The position numbers were made by a program, and so were the translations under genes. A stretch of DNA of 64,000 nucleotides from Calliphora vicina (lineage: Eukaryota > Arthropoda > Insecta > Diptera > Calliphoridae). This document shows positions 46,036 through 56,988 of the stretch, one piece after another; within the stretch, counting starts at the first letter, position 1; the number at the start of each line of letters is the position of its first letter. Below the pieces are notes generated by a model. It ran no database searches. It saw nothing but the letters and a program-made list of their open reading frames with translations, and was not told the DNA's origin. The DNA lies in contig NC_088780.1 in NCBI RefSeq assembly GCF_958450345.1, forward strand, positions 92,764,226 to 92,828,225, written 5' to 3'.

Positions 46036-47608
46036 TCTGTGTGGTATTATACGTTTGTACTAAATCTACACAGAATTATTTATTTATATTATTTTCTGAG
46101 TCGATTAATTGATATCTGGTTGGCTGGCTGTCTGTCCATGTAAAACTTGCTACAATGAGCAGAGCAGCACGTAACTTAACAAAATTTGATACCTACAATT
46201 TTATAACGAATAAGTTTTTGTTTTTCGAATTATAATTAATACTCCCATCTTCGTTATTAGAATTAAAAAAGTGTTACATACCTTTAGGCTTCAATGAAAA
46301 CTAATTGGTTTTTCAAAATTTATCAATAATTAATCTGGTTGGCAACTCCTTAGTTTTATTTTACCCCGTACATTATGCTTTTATTTATATATCATTTAGA
46401 ATTAAAAAAAAAGAAATGAGCCGAATGAAGATAGTTGGATTTATTTAAAATAATCTGCTTACTTACACCCATTTTCTCAATCTCTGGTTATTTTTTAAAC
46501 TAGAGTTCTCATAAAAAAAATGTTAATTGGAGGTTTATCGTTACGAAAAACGATAACCAGATTTAGTTGGGAACATCGGAACCTTACTTTTCCTCCATAC
46601 AAAAGGGGTCATCTTAATGTTCATGAATATGTACTGCTGCATATTACGTGGTCAGACTTAACTACTATATATCTAGTTTCTATTACAAAAAATAAATTAA
46701 AAAAATAGAACATTATTATAAACTAATTGCCCATTGAACAATTGTTTTTGTTTCTCAAAATTTGTCAAAAACTCTCTTCCCCCATAACAAAAAAAAAAAT
46801 TATAATGCCAACCAGCCAGCCAGCCATAATTATAATAAAGATTGCAAAAAACAAATAACCACAATGATTTGTAAATTTCAACAATAGAAAATTATAACAA
46901 TACAAAAACGAAAATAAGAAAAACAACAGCAGCAGTATAATTGAAAACATTAAACAGCAAAAAAACAATATAAAAACCAAAAAGCATGATAAAAACTAAA
47001 TAAATCCTGAAGTTAAATACAGAAATCTCCCCAAACAAGGAATTAAAATAAACTACAGATAGAAAATATCAAAAAAAAAACAGACAATCATGGAAATGCT
47101 GCAAGACATAGAACCAGAGACAACAAAATTACACTCTATGCTCCCTTTATAACAGACTTTATTTTACTAAAGACATTACTTCAATTTGAATTGAAATCAA
47201 TGTACAAATTAAAAACGCAAAATATTAATTTCTACAAAAAAAGATAAAGTATTGAAAATTGAACAAAAACTCAAACAGAGCAAAAACTTTATAATATTAC
47301 AATAAACAACGAACAAAATTACAGAAAAACTTAAAAAAAAATCAAAAGAATATATAATTTAATAGCAGAAGAAAAAACAATCAATATTGTTTACTATCAT
47401 TATGAATCCACAAAAAAGGAAACAATAATGGATTGGAAAAAATAAATATTAAATACCAAATAAACAAGAACAAAAATAAATAATAAAAAAAAACGGTGTA
47501 TAAACTAATTGAAAAACTAAAAGAAACAAGACACGGTATGTAATGCTAAATATTACAGTATATTTTATATTGTTGTAATTATTTTACATTTTTTTTGTTG
47601 TTTTTGTA
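46036..47608. other. Unassigned AT-rich intergenic DNA downstream of the aminopeptidase
   Basis: 46100-46160 has a DINE-tail echo (GAGTCGATTAATTGATATCTGG, CTGTCTGTCCATGTAA). From 46740 on it is A-rich, with CCAGCCAGCCAGCC near 46809. No gene was recognised. Confidence 0.4.
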
Positions 47609-47618
47609 TTTATTTATT
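47609..47618 (-). promoter_or_regulatory. Candidate polyadenylation signal for the aminopeptidase gene
   Basis: On the minus strand this reads AATAAATAAA, two overlapping AATAAA hexamers about 100 bases after the stop codon at 47715. Position and sequence fit a short 3' UTR. AT-rich surroundings make chance matches common. Confidence 0.5.
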
Positions 47619-47714
47619 GTTAAAGCTCTACCACCATTCCTGAATAGAGGTTGCTGTGCTGCTTGCTGCTGATGACGATGATAAGGATACTAAGGATTCA
47701 CTTCAGCATTCAAC

Positions 47715-47846
47715 TCAATCACGACAAATGCGCTTTGTTGGTGGTTCCGTATCATTGTTGGCCATCGATTGCAGCATGTTACAGTTGGTATGGTTACCAA
47801 ACAAGGTGAGCAACAATGCCACACCGTAACCAGTAGCACGTTCTCC
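47715..47846 (-). CDS. grsm: NPEPL1/granny smith-type leucyl aminopeptidase, last exon
   Basis: The last 43 codons and a TGA stop (47715-47717). The exon opens in phase 0 after a ...TTTTCTCAG acceptor. It reads GERATGYGVALLLTLFGN followed by a variable stretch and PPTKRICRD. Joined to the 52131-52241 exon it restores HCGERATGYGVALLL, the conserved C-terminal block of M17 aminopeptidases of the NPEPL1 type, which also end in a divergent tail with basic residues. M17 enzymes are hexameric two-metal peptidases that release N-terminal residues, usually in the cytosol. The metal ligands and catalytic residues lie in upstream exons outside the window. The long shadow frame upstream of the acceptor is intron. 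Assignment to granny smith is from recalled family sequence; another M17 paralogue is possible. Confidence 0.8.
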   Translation of the reverse strand, partial: GERATGYGVALLLTLFGNHTNCNMLQSMANNDTEPPTKRICRD

Positions 47847-48567
47847 CTGAGAAAAGAGAAAAATAAATGAAAACAATTTTAAAGAAAATGAAAAACACAA
47901 GATGATGCAAAATAAATTAGAATAGCATGTTAGATGGAAAGAGATGTATTAGGGAGCTGGAGGTTCTATTTATAGTAGATACAGTTTTAATTTAGTTCAT
48001 TCATTAAGTAAGCAAAGCAATTATGGTGGATCGATTAATAAATGAAAAAAAAAGTTGGTGTTTATTCAAATGGTTATGTTTTTTTTTTTAATTCGATTAA
48101 CTGGAGTATAGTTTGTACATTATATGTATACAAATCATTGTTTAAAAATAATATTGAAAGGAATTTCAAAGTTTACGTATTTTTTAGTGTTTGTGACTCA
48201 AACCAGTACCGCAATTCTGTAACTTTTTAACGACAAAATTTTGTCGTTAAGTAATCAAAATTCGTTAGTTAACAATATTTATCGTTAAGAGATATTCCGA
48301 ATTAAATTTTACCGATTATTTTCGTTAAAAATAGTCGGTAGATAACGAAATTTGTCGGTAGGTTAACGACAAATAAAATGTTCTAGTTAAGCCATAACGA
48401 TAATTGTTTAGGAGTTAGTTTTGTAACATAAATATTCGAAATAAGTTGTTTTTTGAAAGTACGGTTGGTCAACTTTTTTGTGTTTGTTAGATATGGACTG
48501 ATTTGGGTTTTTAATATAAAAATTAACATGCTTTAATTATCTTTTTAAGATAAATTTGGACATATAT

Positions 48568-48804
48568 TTGGTCAATTCACAAGGTCTCTTATCACTCATA
48601 TTGTCATAATGTCCTAACATATCTCGTCTCGGCGGCTCGGCTTAACCGACTCTAGGCATTCGGCACAGGTCTCTGCTGGCTGGTTACGATAACACAATAA
48701 ACATAGCATACATAGTAGTATTATTTTAGGACTTTTTTAGCTTGAAAAGCAATAAAAACCACTGTGAAATATTAGGACATTATGAGACCTTGTGAATTGA
48801 CCAA
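48568..48804. mobile_element. 237-bp MITE nested in the intronic TIR element
   Basis: TTGGTCAATTCACAAGGTCT at the left mirrors AGACCTTGTGAATTGACCAA at the right, and ATTGTCATAATGTCCTAA is mirrored by TTAGGACATTATG. The middle (48628-48690) is unusually GC-rich (GGCGGCTCGGCTTAACCG). Confidence 0.75.
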
Positions 48805-48888
48805 TTATATTTATTTTGAAAAGCAATACAAACTACTGTGAAATATTAGGACAATATGACATGATAAGATACGTTGTGAATTGACCAA
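48721..48888. repeat. 84-bp direct duplication of the MITE right arm
   Basis: GAAAAGCAATAMAAACYACTG through GTGAATTGACCAATTATA occurs twice, ending at 48804 and 48888. The second copy has a short insertion (GATAAGATACGT), and the duplication gives the MITE a second right end. Confidence 0.75.
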
Positions 48889-50130
48889 TTATAATAATTT
48901 TAGAAAATAATATTCGAATTTTAAGAGCAACTTTTATTTGGGACATAATATCCATAATTAACACATTTCTGGAGTCTATAATGTTTATCCCTATATTCAA
49001 TTTCCATTTTTGGCGATTTGATACGATTATAAACTTATATAAAAGTTATAAAATCGTTTTTAAGACAGTATTCTAAGAAGGAAATTCATCTGAATTTGTC
49101 GACTGTCCTTATAACAACACATATCTAAATTCTGAATTAATGATCACTTGTGGTGGCATAGACATATGTATTACACTGGGTTACTTTTATTTTTAGAAAA
49201 AAACTCTTGTTCTTTTGTTTTCAGTAGGTTTCGCGAACATATTTGGGTGAGCTGATGCTTGATTTTTATATATAAATGCGATTATTTATTCACACGACTA
49301 CGAATTTATCTGCAAACACGAAAAAATAGTAAATATTTTTATGATTTTTTAATTTTAAAAATATTGACATTTATATTTTTAACTATATTCGTCATTAAAA
49401 TTTATTACCGAGAGATATCGTTAACTTCAAATAGTGAATATTAAATTCGTTAAAGCAACCGATAGTTTTCGTTACTTAACGACATCGGTAGGAAAGTATA
49501 AAAAGTTACAGAATTGCGGTACAGGATGCACAAAGTAAGGAGAAATCAACAACACAGCTGATTTTTATTTATCTATTTTAAAAGTGCTTGGGTTTTGTCA
49601 AACTGAATTTATTTTGAAAAAATAATAAATTTTATTTTCAAAGATAAAAATTTTTTAATCAAAAAACATGAATGAAAATGTGAATAAAAATATTTCATAT
49701 AATGAAATTTGGATAAAGCTCTATTAAACCGTTGTTCTTTTTCAAATATAATTCAAATTTAACGGCCGTTTTTTAGTTAATATGCAAAAATAACAAAAGC
49801 TTTGTGTTGACATTGGTAACGGATTATTTACATTAAAATTATCATTCATCATTAAAATTCACTTCATTTTTCCACCAATTAATTGCACTTTCTGATTTTG
49901 TACAAATCTGCCGGATAATATTTCACTTTTTAAATAGCTTAAGAAAAATCTTTAAAAATTCCTGTTAATAAATGAAATATGTAGGTAATTTATTTATGAA
50001 TATAATATTAAATTATCTAAAAGATGCCAAAATAAAATTTGTTTATTTTTTATTTGACAAATTCAATTTTCACAAAACCTATGCACTTGACAGCAAGAAA
50101 TATTTTGTTTGTTGTCGAAACGCTCTCACC

Positions 50131-50909
50131 CATGATACAAATATACAAGGTAGTCTCACTTACTCTTTTTGTCGCCATATTAACGTTCTGACGTTTACTG
50201 GAATTATGAAAAATGGTGCTACCGTATTTAATCTTAAAATCCCATTTTTTGTTTATTTAAAGTCAAAAATAAAACAGCAAAAAAATAAAATTACATAAAT
50301 AAAACAACTGAAATTAAAGAAATTTGCTTTTTAAATAATAAAAAACAAGAAATTATTTTTGCTATTTTAAAGCAAAATATCCCATTTCCAGCCTTCAAGA
50401 AAGCCAAAAGAAAAGTCTCGGATGTCAAGAAACCAAACCAAAAAAGCTTATTTTTCAAGAGAAATATCTGTGCCCGGCGCAATAAGTATAAAAAATTAAA
50501 TTGCGGTCAAACAACATGATAAAACTTATATTGAGTTCTCATAATGAGTAAAGATGTAAGATTATTTTCATCAAATTAAACATACATCACATTGTTAAGC
50601 CCGACGAAGCCTGAGGAATGTCCCATCATAAAATTCGTCTGCGAGTTGACCAGGAAAGGGAAATTTCGCCAAACACTAAAGTTAGGACATACTTTATCTG
50701 GTTCTAGTTTGGTCAAAAAGCTGACATCTCCGCATATTTTTTAAATAATACTATAACAAAATTAAAATTCAGCATTTTTCGGTGAAATTCCGGTTATACT
50801 GCTTTTTGCTTATTTATCGATTTGAAAATCGAATTTCAAATAATTCCAACAAACTTCAAAAATATTTTTGAGAGAGAGAAGTGTAACTACCTTGTTTTTT
50901 TCTATCATG
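50131..50909. mobile_element. Inverted-repeat-bounded block in the intron
   Basis: CATGATACAAATATACAAGG (50131) and the mirrored ACTACCTTGTTTTTTTCTAT ending TCATG (50909) bound 779 bp. The arms match over about 25 bases with a small gap. It may be another non-autonomous transposon. The 108-codon plus-strand frame at 49972-50298 overlaps its left end and shows no domain. Confidence 0.4.
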
Positions 50910-51034
50910 CTCTCATCTTACTTATTACATCATGCCTCAAACTTTAAAATATCAAAGACAAAACTTGTATTCATATTAGCTTAGCAACACGTTTAGATTA
51001 GAGTTTATACACTTAATCCGCAATTTAATTCCGT

Positions 51035-51445
51035 ATGGACTCAAAAATGGATGGTCCGATTTTGATATAATTTTCAGGGAATATTCAGAATAGCCTAGCG
51101 GGTGACACTGTAAAGTCAGATTTGGGATGAGGGGAGTGGCAAAATAAATTTTTGGCAAACATTTTGTCCAAAAACATTTTTTTTTCTGCCAAAATAAATT
51201 TGTTGAACAAAAAAAATTTAGTTTTTCATCCCAGAAATTTTTTTTTTCGTTGCCAATTTTCATTTCGTTGCTTAACATCATTCTAAAAAATTTAATTCAC
51301 TGTGATGTACTCTGAAGTGAAACAATTGGTGTAAGCGAAGAAAGGAATACATTGCAGAACATATCCGGAACATACCAAACTTGCATATCGTCCGATAACA
51401 CAAGTAGGCTACGGTTAATAAGGTGCAACATTGTACTATAAAAGT
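51035..51445 (+). mobile_element. Helitron 5'-region fragment, copy 1
   Basis: TTTTCATTTCGTTGCTTAAC with ATCATTCTAA, GGAATACATT, TTAATAAGGTGCAACATTGT and a TAGCGGGTRAYACTGTAAAG block match 54500-54800 in the same order and strand. No helicase frame follows here. It is opposite in orientation to the host gene. Confidence 0.65.
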
Positions 51446-52130
51446 TATAAATCGATGATAAACAATTTTGTTTACTCTTGCATATTAGGTGCATGAATAA
51501 AGATAGGGTCACACATGATAAATACTTGACGAAAAAGACGTAACCACTAAATAAAACACATTTGAATTCTTTAATTTATTTCAAAAACTTATTTTACTTT
51601 TGATGATTCAAAACAAAAAATTTAGTTTTATTTTATTTGATGCTGTTTGATCTTAGAAAACACTTGTAAGAGTAAACACGTCAAACAAATTGGTGCAAAA
51701 TAAAGTGGTTACGCTTTTTTGAGCAAATATTTGCCATGTGTGACCTTACCTTAAGAAATTTCCATGTGAAATCTATTTAAAAAAAATATATTTTGAATAA
51801 CTCTCCGCATTCCACATTTAATCCTTAATGGCACATAAGAAATTACTTAAAGCACTCGACCGGACCCAGCGTGATTTTTGAGGAAACAACCAACCGATGG
51901 TTGCTAGTGGCAAGAGCAAGAGAAATTAATTCGCATTAAAGGCTAGTAAATATTCACTTTTGTATAACACGGAGACACGGTGTAACACCAAACATTGTCA
52001 AGTCATACTTGCAAGTTCTTCAAATTTATAAAAAGTTTTACATGAAATCCGATGATCTAGCTGGAGCAAGCTATTAGCAATTGCAATCTTAAAGACCTCA
52101 GGGAATTATTGAAAGGTAATTTATACTTAC

Positions 52131-52241
52131 ACAATGCACTGGAGTTGCCATATCGACATGCATCCAAATACCGGGATAATCAAAACCAAGATGGGCACCT
52201 ACGAATAGACCAGCGCAGGAAGACTGAGCATTGCTGCGATC
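52131..52241 (-). CDS. grsm: NPEPL1/granny smith-type leucyl aminopeptidase, penultimate exon
   Basis: A 111-bp, 37-codon phase-0 exon follows acceptor ...CTTTATAG and ends before donor GTAAGT. It reads DRSNAQSSCAGLFVGAHLGF then DYPGIWMHVDMATPVHC. The block SCAGLF-x(3)-H-x-GFD-x-PG-x-W-x-H-x-D-x-A-x-PVH is the signature of NPEPL1-type M17 aminopeptidases, in the C-terminal catalytic domain after the metal-binding loops. It splices in frame to the last exon at 47846. In the human protein the residues before the matching Asp are VA, which would lie in an upstream exon. None was found between 52242 and 64000, so that intron is probably over 11.7 kb or a short exon was missed. Confidence 0.85.
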
Positions 52242-52611
52242 CTATAAAGAAAATAAAAGATAATTTGTATTAATAAAGAAAACTTTAAATAAATGTTATA
52301 GAATTTTAGGTTAACTGAAACAATGTTTATTTCACACAATTTCCGCATAATTTCAATAAATAACAATGCATACAAGTTCACAGAATTCCTACAATTCTAA
52401 ATAATCATTGAATGTGCAAAGACAGTACAAACTTTAGCTTGAAACTAAATGTACACATGCATAAAACTTTACAGAATTCCTACAATTCTAGACATTCATT
52501 GAATGTACAAAGACATTAAAAGTACCTTAATATTATAACAATCAATTTAAACTTATGAATTTGTCTTGTTTGGACGCCTTTTATCTAATGTTATGTTACT
52601 GTCCACACATA
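52242..52611. other. Probable intron, unassigned part
   Basis: AACTTTACAGAATTCCTACAATTCTA-like blocks at about 52378 and 52468 form a short imperfect direct repeat (ACAGAATTCCTACAATTCTA). Nothing coding. Confidence 0.5.
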
Positions 52612-52842
52612 CACTGATGGACAAAATTCACCGCCATTTCCCCTTTAGGATGTGTAAAGGACCGCCACGCTACGTTTTTGTAAATTAGGTTAAGTTAAAA
52701 TGACTTGTTTTAACTGAAGTATAATTAAAATGAATTATTGTTTTTGTTGAAAAAATAAAATTTTGTGTTTCAATTATATTTATAACATGGTAGTCCTTTA
52801 AACATTCTAAAGGGAAATGGCGGTGACTTTTGTCCATCAGTG
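52612..52842. mobile_element. 231-bp mariner-type MITE, TA target duplication
   Basis: CACTGATGGACAAAATTCAC at the left mirrors GTGACTTTTGTCCATCAGTG at the right. The arms continue over about 55 bp with CGCCATTTCCCCTTTAG. TA flanks both ends (52610-52611, 52843-52844). It is non-coding. Confidence 0.85.
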
Positions 52843-52892
52843 TATATAAAACAATAGTTAAATAAGAAATTTTGTCTTTCTATCATGATTGC

Positions 52893-53745
52893 AACCCGTG
52901 CCGACTAGCGATTTAGTTCGGCAAGGGGAGAAAATGCAATTTTTTCAGTTTTTGTAAAAATTTTGCTATTAAGTAATTACTTTTGCAATTTAATTTAAAA
53001 GAATCGAAATGTGTACGTAATTGTCGTTCTAATTAGATATAAAAGACAAAAATTGGTTAAAAAATGTTAAAGTTATTAAAAATTCGCCAGGCCATTAATG
53101 TGTCTCAGGCCAATAGAACAAGAAATGCAGGAACAAAATTAACTTATTTTGAGAAATATTAAAATAAAAGCTCATTTTTACTTAAAATATATCTTTATTT
53201 ACTTGTATATGAGTTTTTGTCTTAGTAGGAAACCGTTAACCTATTTAATTTTTTTACGGCAGTTTCAAAACTCCAATTTCAAATTTTTAAAAATTTTGTT
53301 AAACGAATTTCAGAATTTGTTGATCATTACATGGGGATTTATTTACAACATAATAGGGAATAAAAATGTGAAAAAATATGCCAATACCTCCTATAGTTTT
53401 TCCGTACCTGCGATTTAAATTTTGCGATTTTCGAGAAAAACTAATTTTTTGACCATATTTTGGCGAATGAGCACAATTTCCTTACTGTTATTAATTTTAA
53501 GTAAAATCTGTTCAGAATATTATAGTCCAGGTAATTTTAAATATAGTCTGAAAGTTTTCCTAAAATCGGAAAACTTTAACCCTTAAAACGTGAAGGTCAA
53601 AGGTAAAATTTCTCAATATTTGGAATTTTTAATGGAAAGATAGCGAAATGTTATATATTTTTTGGCCGATTTTGATGAAACTTAATAAAAATGTAACATG
53701 AAGTCTAGTATTTGCAATAACAGTACAAAAATGGAAATTAACCCT
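52893..53745 (+). repeat. Dispersed repeat A, copy 4 (most complete)
   Basis: Spans from GACTAGCGATTTAGTTCGGC to AATAACAGTACAAAAATGGA. An inverted echo of its last bases (AAGGGTTAATTTTAATTTTT near 53813-53833) gives an imperfect terminal hairpin, perhaps a structural feature of the family. Confidence 0.75.
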
Positions 53746-54489
53746 TAAGAGCACTTGAGGTCAAAATTACTGTGTTTTTCGTGATTTTAAAAGTTCAGGG
53801 TGATTTGGACCCCAAGGGTTAATTTTAATTTTTGTGCTGTTATTAGACACATGTCTGGTCTGGTGCACATTGTATGCGGTTTTAATCAGCAAATTTCTAG
53901 AATCTTTAGACATAAACTGTGCCTGTAAAATCTCGTTTACAATGAACAATATCGGCTGACCTTTGTGGTTAGTTCATTTCACCGTATAATATTAAGTTCG
54001 AAATTGCAAATAGACTGATAAGATGTAAATAATCAGCATTAGTTGCTATTTGTCTACACCTTTACACACACACACACAAATTCCATCCAATATACTCGTA
54101 ATTTAGTTAAGACATTATTGCCCAATGAGCTTAAATTGTAATTAAAATCATGGTAGATTTGAAAGCAGCGATATTTAAGCCAATAATTAATTAATTAATT
54201 TGACTAACAAATACCGTGGATATTTAATCATTAAATGTTTGCTGTAAAAGCGCTCATATCATGTTCATCCATGAAAAGTACTCGTAGATACACATAGACT
54301 AATGGTTATGGGTATTAAGAGATAAATAAGGTCACACACTCACTCACTCATTACTACCAGGAGGCCAGTTAGAATTAATGAATAAATAGACAGTTACGTA
54401 ATAAACATAGAGCAATAACAGTGCAGTTTTTCGCAATGAAATAAGAACAAAATATAGACATCTTTCTATCTTCTATATACATATATAAA
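53746..54489. other. Unassigned, probable intron
   Basis: A short CA run at 54064-54079 and ATTAATTAATTAATTTGAC at about 54187. No gene. Confidence 0.4.
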
Positions 54490-55284
54490 AATGGATGTGT
54501 GAATGGCTCAACAATTGCTGGACCAACTTTGATGAAATTTTTAGGGAATCTTCTTAGCCTATCGGGTAATACTGTAAAGTGGGCGGAGGGGCGTGGCAAA
54601 ATCAAAATTTTACACTATACCATCGTTCAAAAAATTACAATTTTCATTTCGTTGCTTAACATCATTCTAAATAATTTTAAGTCACAATGGAGTACTCTGA
54701 AGCGACAGAAAGGAATACATTCCAGCACATGTCCGGTACATACCAAATTTTCATATCGTTGTATAAAACAATAAGGCCGTAGTTAATAAGGTGCAACATT
54801 GTACTAAAAATGGCATTGGTAAAAACAAACCAAATCACGGAAGAGCATTTGAAACAGCTGCGGAACGCGAATCTCGTCTTCAGAAAAAATTGGGAAAAGG
54901 CATCTACGTCTAGAGCCGCAGAAACTTAAAGAGAACGCGAATCACGGCTTCAGCAAATGCAGTGAATCTTCATCGAGAGCTGCAGAGACACCCCAACAGC
55001 ATACCGAAAGACTAGAAGCCAACCGTTGCCGAATGGCTCGATCAAGAGAAATAATAGATTTAAAGTTAGCAGCATTTCATTACAATAACGATGATGATTA
55101 CAGGAATTACAAGGACGTACTGATTGGCACAATGAAGAACAATTGCTTACATTGTAACGTTTTGAAGTTCCCCAAGGAAGCCCCGGGAATGTGGTGTTCG
55201 AAAGTTAAATTTGTTCTGCCACCAATTATTGAACAGCTTCTAAGTTCCATTTCCGGCGCTATCTGCTACAACTTTGTCATATGA
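54490..55284 (+). mobile_element. Helitron remnant, copy 2, with 5' region and helicase-like N-terminal frame
   Basis: The 5' non-coding part (54490-54810) matches the fragment at 51035-51445, including GGGTAATACTGTAAAGTG and AATAAGGTGCAACATTGTAC. It leads directly into a degraded coding region. No Helitron 3' hairpin with CTRR end was recognised downstream, where a hAT-like element begins. Confidence 0.7.
54812..55284 (+). pseudogene. Helitron Rep/helicase protein, N-terminal remnant
   Basis: An ATG frame begins MALVKTNQITEEHLKQLRNA and breaks at a TAA after SRAAET. In shifted frames come RAAETPQQHTERLEANRCRM and MARSREIIDLKLAAFHYNND. The last open frame (55033-55284) carries CLHCNVLKFPKEAPGMW and VLPPIIE, which is the zinc-binding and spacer block (CxxC-x-LKFxxE-xxGxCC, GKVxLPP) at the start of Helitron helicases. 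The first base of the expected CC pair gives W here, and GGK is lost. The rolling-circle Rep and helicase motifs are absent. At least two frameshifts and several stops make it non-functional. Confidence 0.8.
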
Positions 55285-55311
55285 CCCTTCATCTGCCGTC
55301 ATCTGGCTACA

Positions 55312-56524
55312 GATAATAAGGACGCGAAATACCGGGAATTCCGCAAAATTTTCAATTCCGAAATCCCGGGAAATTGTGCCGGAATTCCCGGGAATTATTT
55401 TCCTTAGATTTATGTGATATTTTTTGAACATGACTTTCTCTAAAATATTGTTACGAAATTGTACTTGAATTCAAATATAGCGATTTTAACGGCTGATTTA
55501 ATAGTAGCATAATGCTTTCAAATAGCAGTGCTGTTTGTAGAAAGTACACCACAGATGGCGTATGTATTAGAAAGCTCTAGACAGTTAAAGAGCAATCTAG
55601 AGTGCAGATGACAGTGTTATAAATAGTGGCACAGGTTGCAGTCGTTAGTGAGTTTATCAGAGACGCTTTTCGAATAAACATCAACTGAGTGCTGTATTTT
55701 TCAAGTGAATTCGTGTACATTATAAAGTGTGTCTGTATTTCTGCGAATTGATAAACGTGTATAAAAAACATTGAGTGACTATTTAATTCTGTTGTTGTAC
55801 ATTTTACTTTTTTTGATTGCTTTTATTTGCAATCAAAAGTATCCGATTTATTTAAAGGAAATAAACCTGCGTTTTAAAAAGGTTAAAACGTAACAATATG
55901 CTTAGAGCTCCAAAACATGCAGAAGAATCATACGACAAAAACGATTTAGCCCAAATAGACCAATTACATTTTTCAAATTATTCCTAAAACTCGTAATTAT
56001 TATTCCGATCGAAAGTCGAATTATTTTAATATTTTGATTTTTCAAGAAAATTTTTGGAATACAACCACCTTCCATGGAATTGAATTTTGTTTAATATTGT
56101 TGGGTTTTCTTCAAGTTTTAATTAACATCTTTACTTAATTTTTAATTTAATAAGTAAAACATTTCCAAATCAAAATTAAAAAAAAAAATAATAATTTGCG
56201 AATTAACAGAATTAATTGAAATCTAACGAAGGTAAAACAAAATCGAATGGAATTTGAAGACATTCCATTACAAATAACAAATGGTGACAGCTTTGTATAT
56301 AATCAAAATTAGAAATCGAGTCAGTTTATCTCTTTATATTAAATTTTTATTGGATTTTGTTATTTGTATCTAATTATATTTCAAAACCAAAGACTTTTTT
56401 TTGATTTTTAACGAAGTCTGCATTTTTAAAATTTAATAATTTGTTCTAGGCGAAATTCCCGGGAAATTACAAAATCAATCCTGATTTCCCGGGAAATGAA
56501 AAAGTGCGGGAAAAGAAAAACTCT
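55312..56524. mobile_element. hAT-like element with CCCGGGAA subterminal motifs, split by a solo LTR
   Basis: GGAATTCCCGGGAATT and ATCCCGGGAAATTG at the left (55340-55400) and ATTCCCGGGAAATTAC and TTTCCCGGGAAATG at the right (56455-56500) form a subterminal set typical of some hAT elements. Termini and target duplication could not be fixed. No transposase frame. The boundaries are approximate. Confidence 0.5.
55449..55895 (+). mobile_element. Solo LTR of a Gypsy-type retrotransposon
   Basis: The 447-bp segment begins TGTTACGAAATTG and ends AAAACGTAACA, a 7-bp TGTTACG/CGTAACA inverted terminus. ATAT is duplicated on both sides (55445-55448, 55896-55899). Inside are TATAAATA at 55618, a polyadenylation hexamer AATAAA near 55673 and a second near 55860. 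Order and size fit U3-R-U5 of an mdg1/412-like LTR. No internal region, primer site or second LTR is adjacent, so it arose by LTR-LTR recombination. Orientation is inferred from the TATA and AATAAA order. Confidence 0.8.
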
Positions 56525-56980
56525 AGTTATCGTGCGCGCAAACAGTCAAGTAGAGTCGAGAGGACCCCGTTTTGGCAACCCTCTAGAAGTTATACATAAA
56601 TTGGAGAGTCAATTGTCACTTTATCTCCCTTTGTAATCCGTAGTGTAGTATGTTTAAATTAGTTTTAAAATGTTTGAAATTTAATTTCACTTTAGGAATA
56701 AACAACTTTTCTCACCACTGTCCCTTAAAAATGACCAAGAGTCGCTCAATCGTATTTCATTAAATTCCATTCTAGAATGAGTCAACCTGAGAATGAGCCA
56801 ACTACTAAGAAGAATCACTTTGCAGCTGGCATCTGTTTGGTTTGAGTACTAGGAGCTTTCCTTTATAAGTAGTTTGTCAAGTAACCAATTAGATAGTAGA
56901 TAATAATTACAGTTTCTTATATATAAGCGTTATGTTGTATAATTTTTATGCCTTGACTAGTTTGGACCAACTATCAGATA
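56525..56980. other. Unassigned DNA
   Basis: Slightly GC-richer at 56525-56590 (CAGTCAAGTAGAGTCGAGAG). No frame. Confidence 0.35.
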
Positions 56981-56988
56981 GTCTCTTC

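Larger units (their letters stand above)
48206..49522. mobile_element. TIR element GTACCGCAATTCTGTAAC in the intron
   Basis: The perfect inverted ends GTACCGCAATTCTGTAACTT and AAGTTACAGAATTGCGGTAC bound 1,317 bp. Subterminal TTAACGACAAA / TCGTTACTTAACGAC motifs repeat at both sides. If the element is taken as TACCGC...GCGGTA, CAG flanks both ends, but three bases are weak evidence. No transposase frame survives. The superfamily is unassigned. Confidence 0.7.
47847..52130 (-). other. Intron of the aminopeptidase gene (4,284 bp, phase 0)
   Basis: The donor GTAAGT is the complement of 52125-52130 and the acceptor CAG is at 47849-47847. Exon phases agree on both sides. It contains a TIR element (48206-49522) with a nested MITE, an inverted-repeat block (50131-50909) and a Helitron 5' fragment (51035-51445). 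Other stretches (47850-48200, 49525-50120, 51450-52120) are AT-rich with nothing recognised. Confidence 0.8.

Noticed and set aside
47715..47900. 61-codon minus frame starting MCFSFSLKLFSF
   Set aside because: Its first 17 codons are intron; the real exon starts after the CAG acceptor at 47847.
48628..48690. GC-rich patch considered as a tRNA-like gene
   Set aside because: No A-box/B-box pair or cloverleaf could be read; it is the centre of a MITE.
49972..50298. 108-codon plus-strand frame in the aminopeptidase intron
   Set aside because: AT-rich composition, no domain, and it overlaps the end of an inverted-repeat-bounded block.
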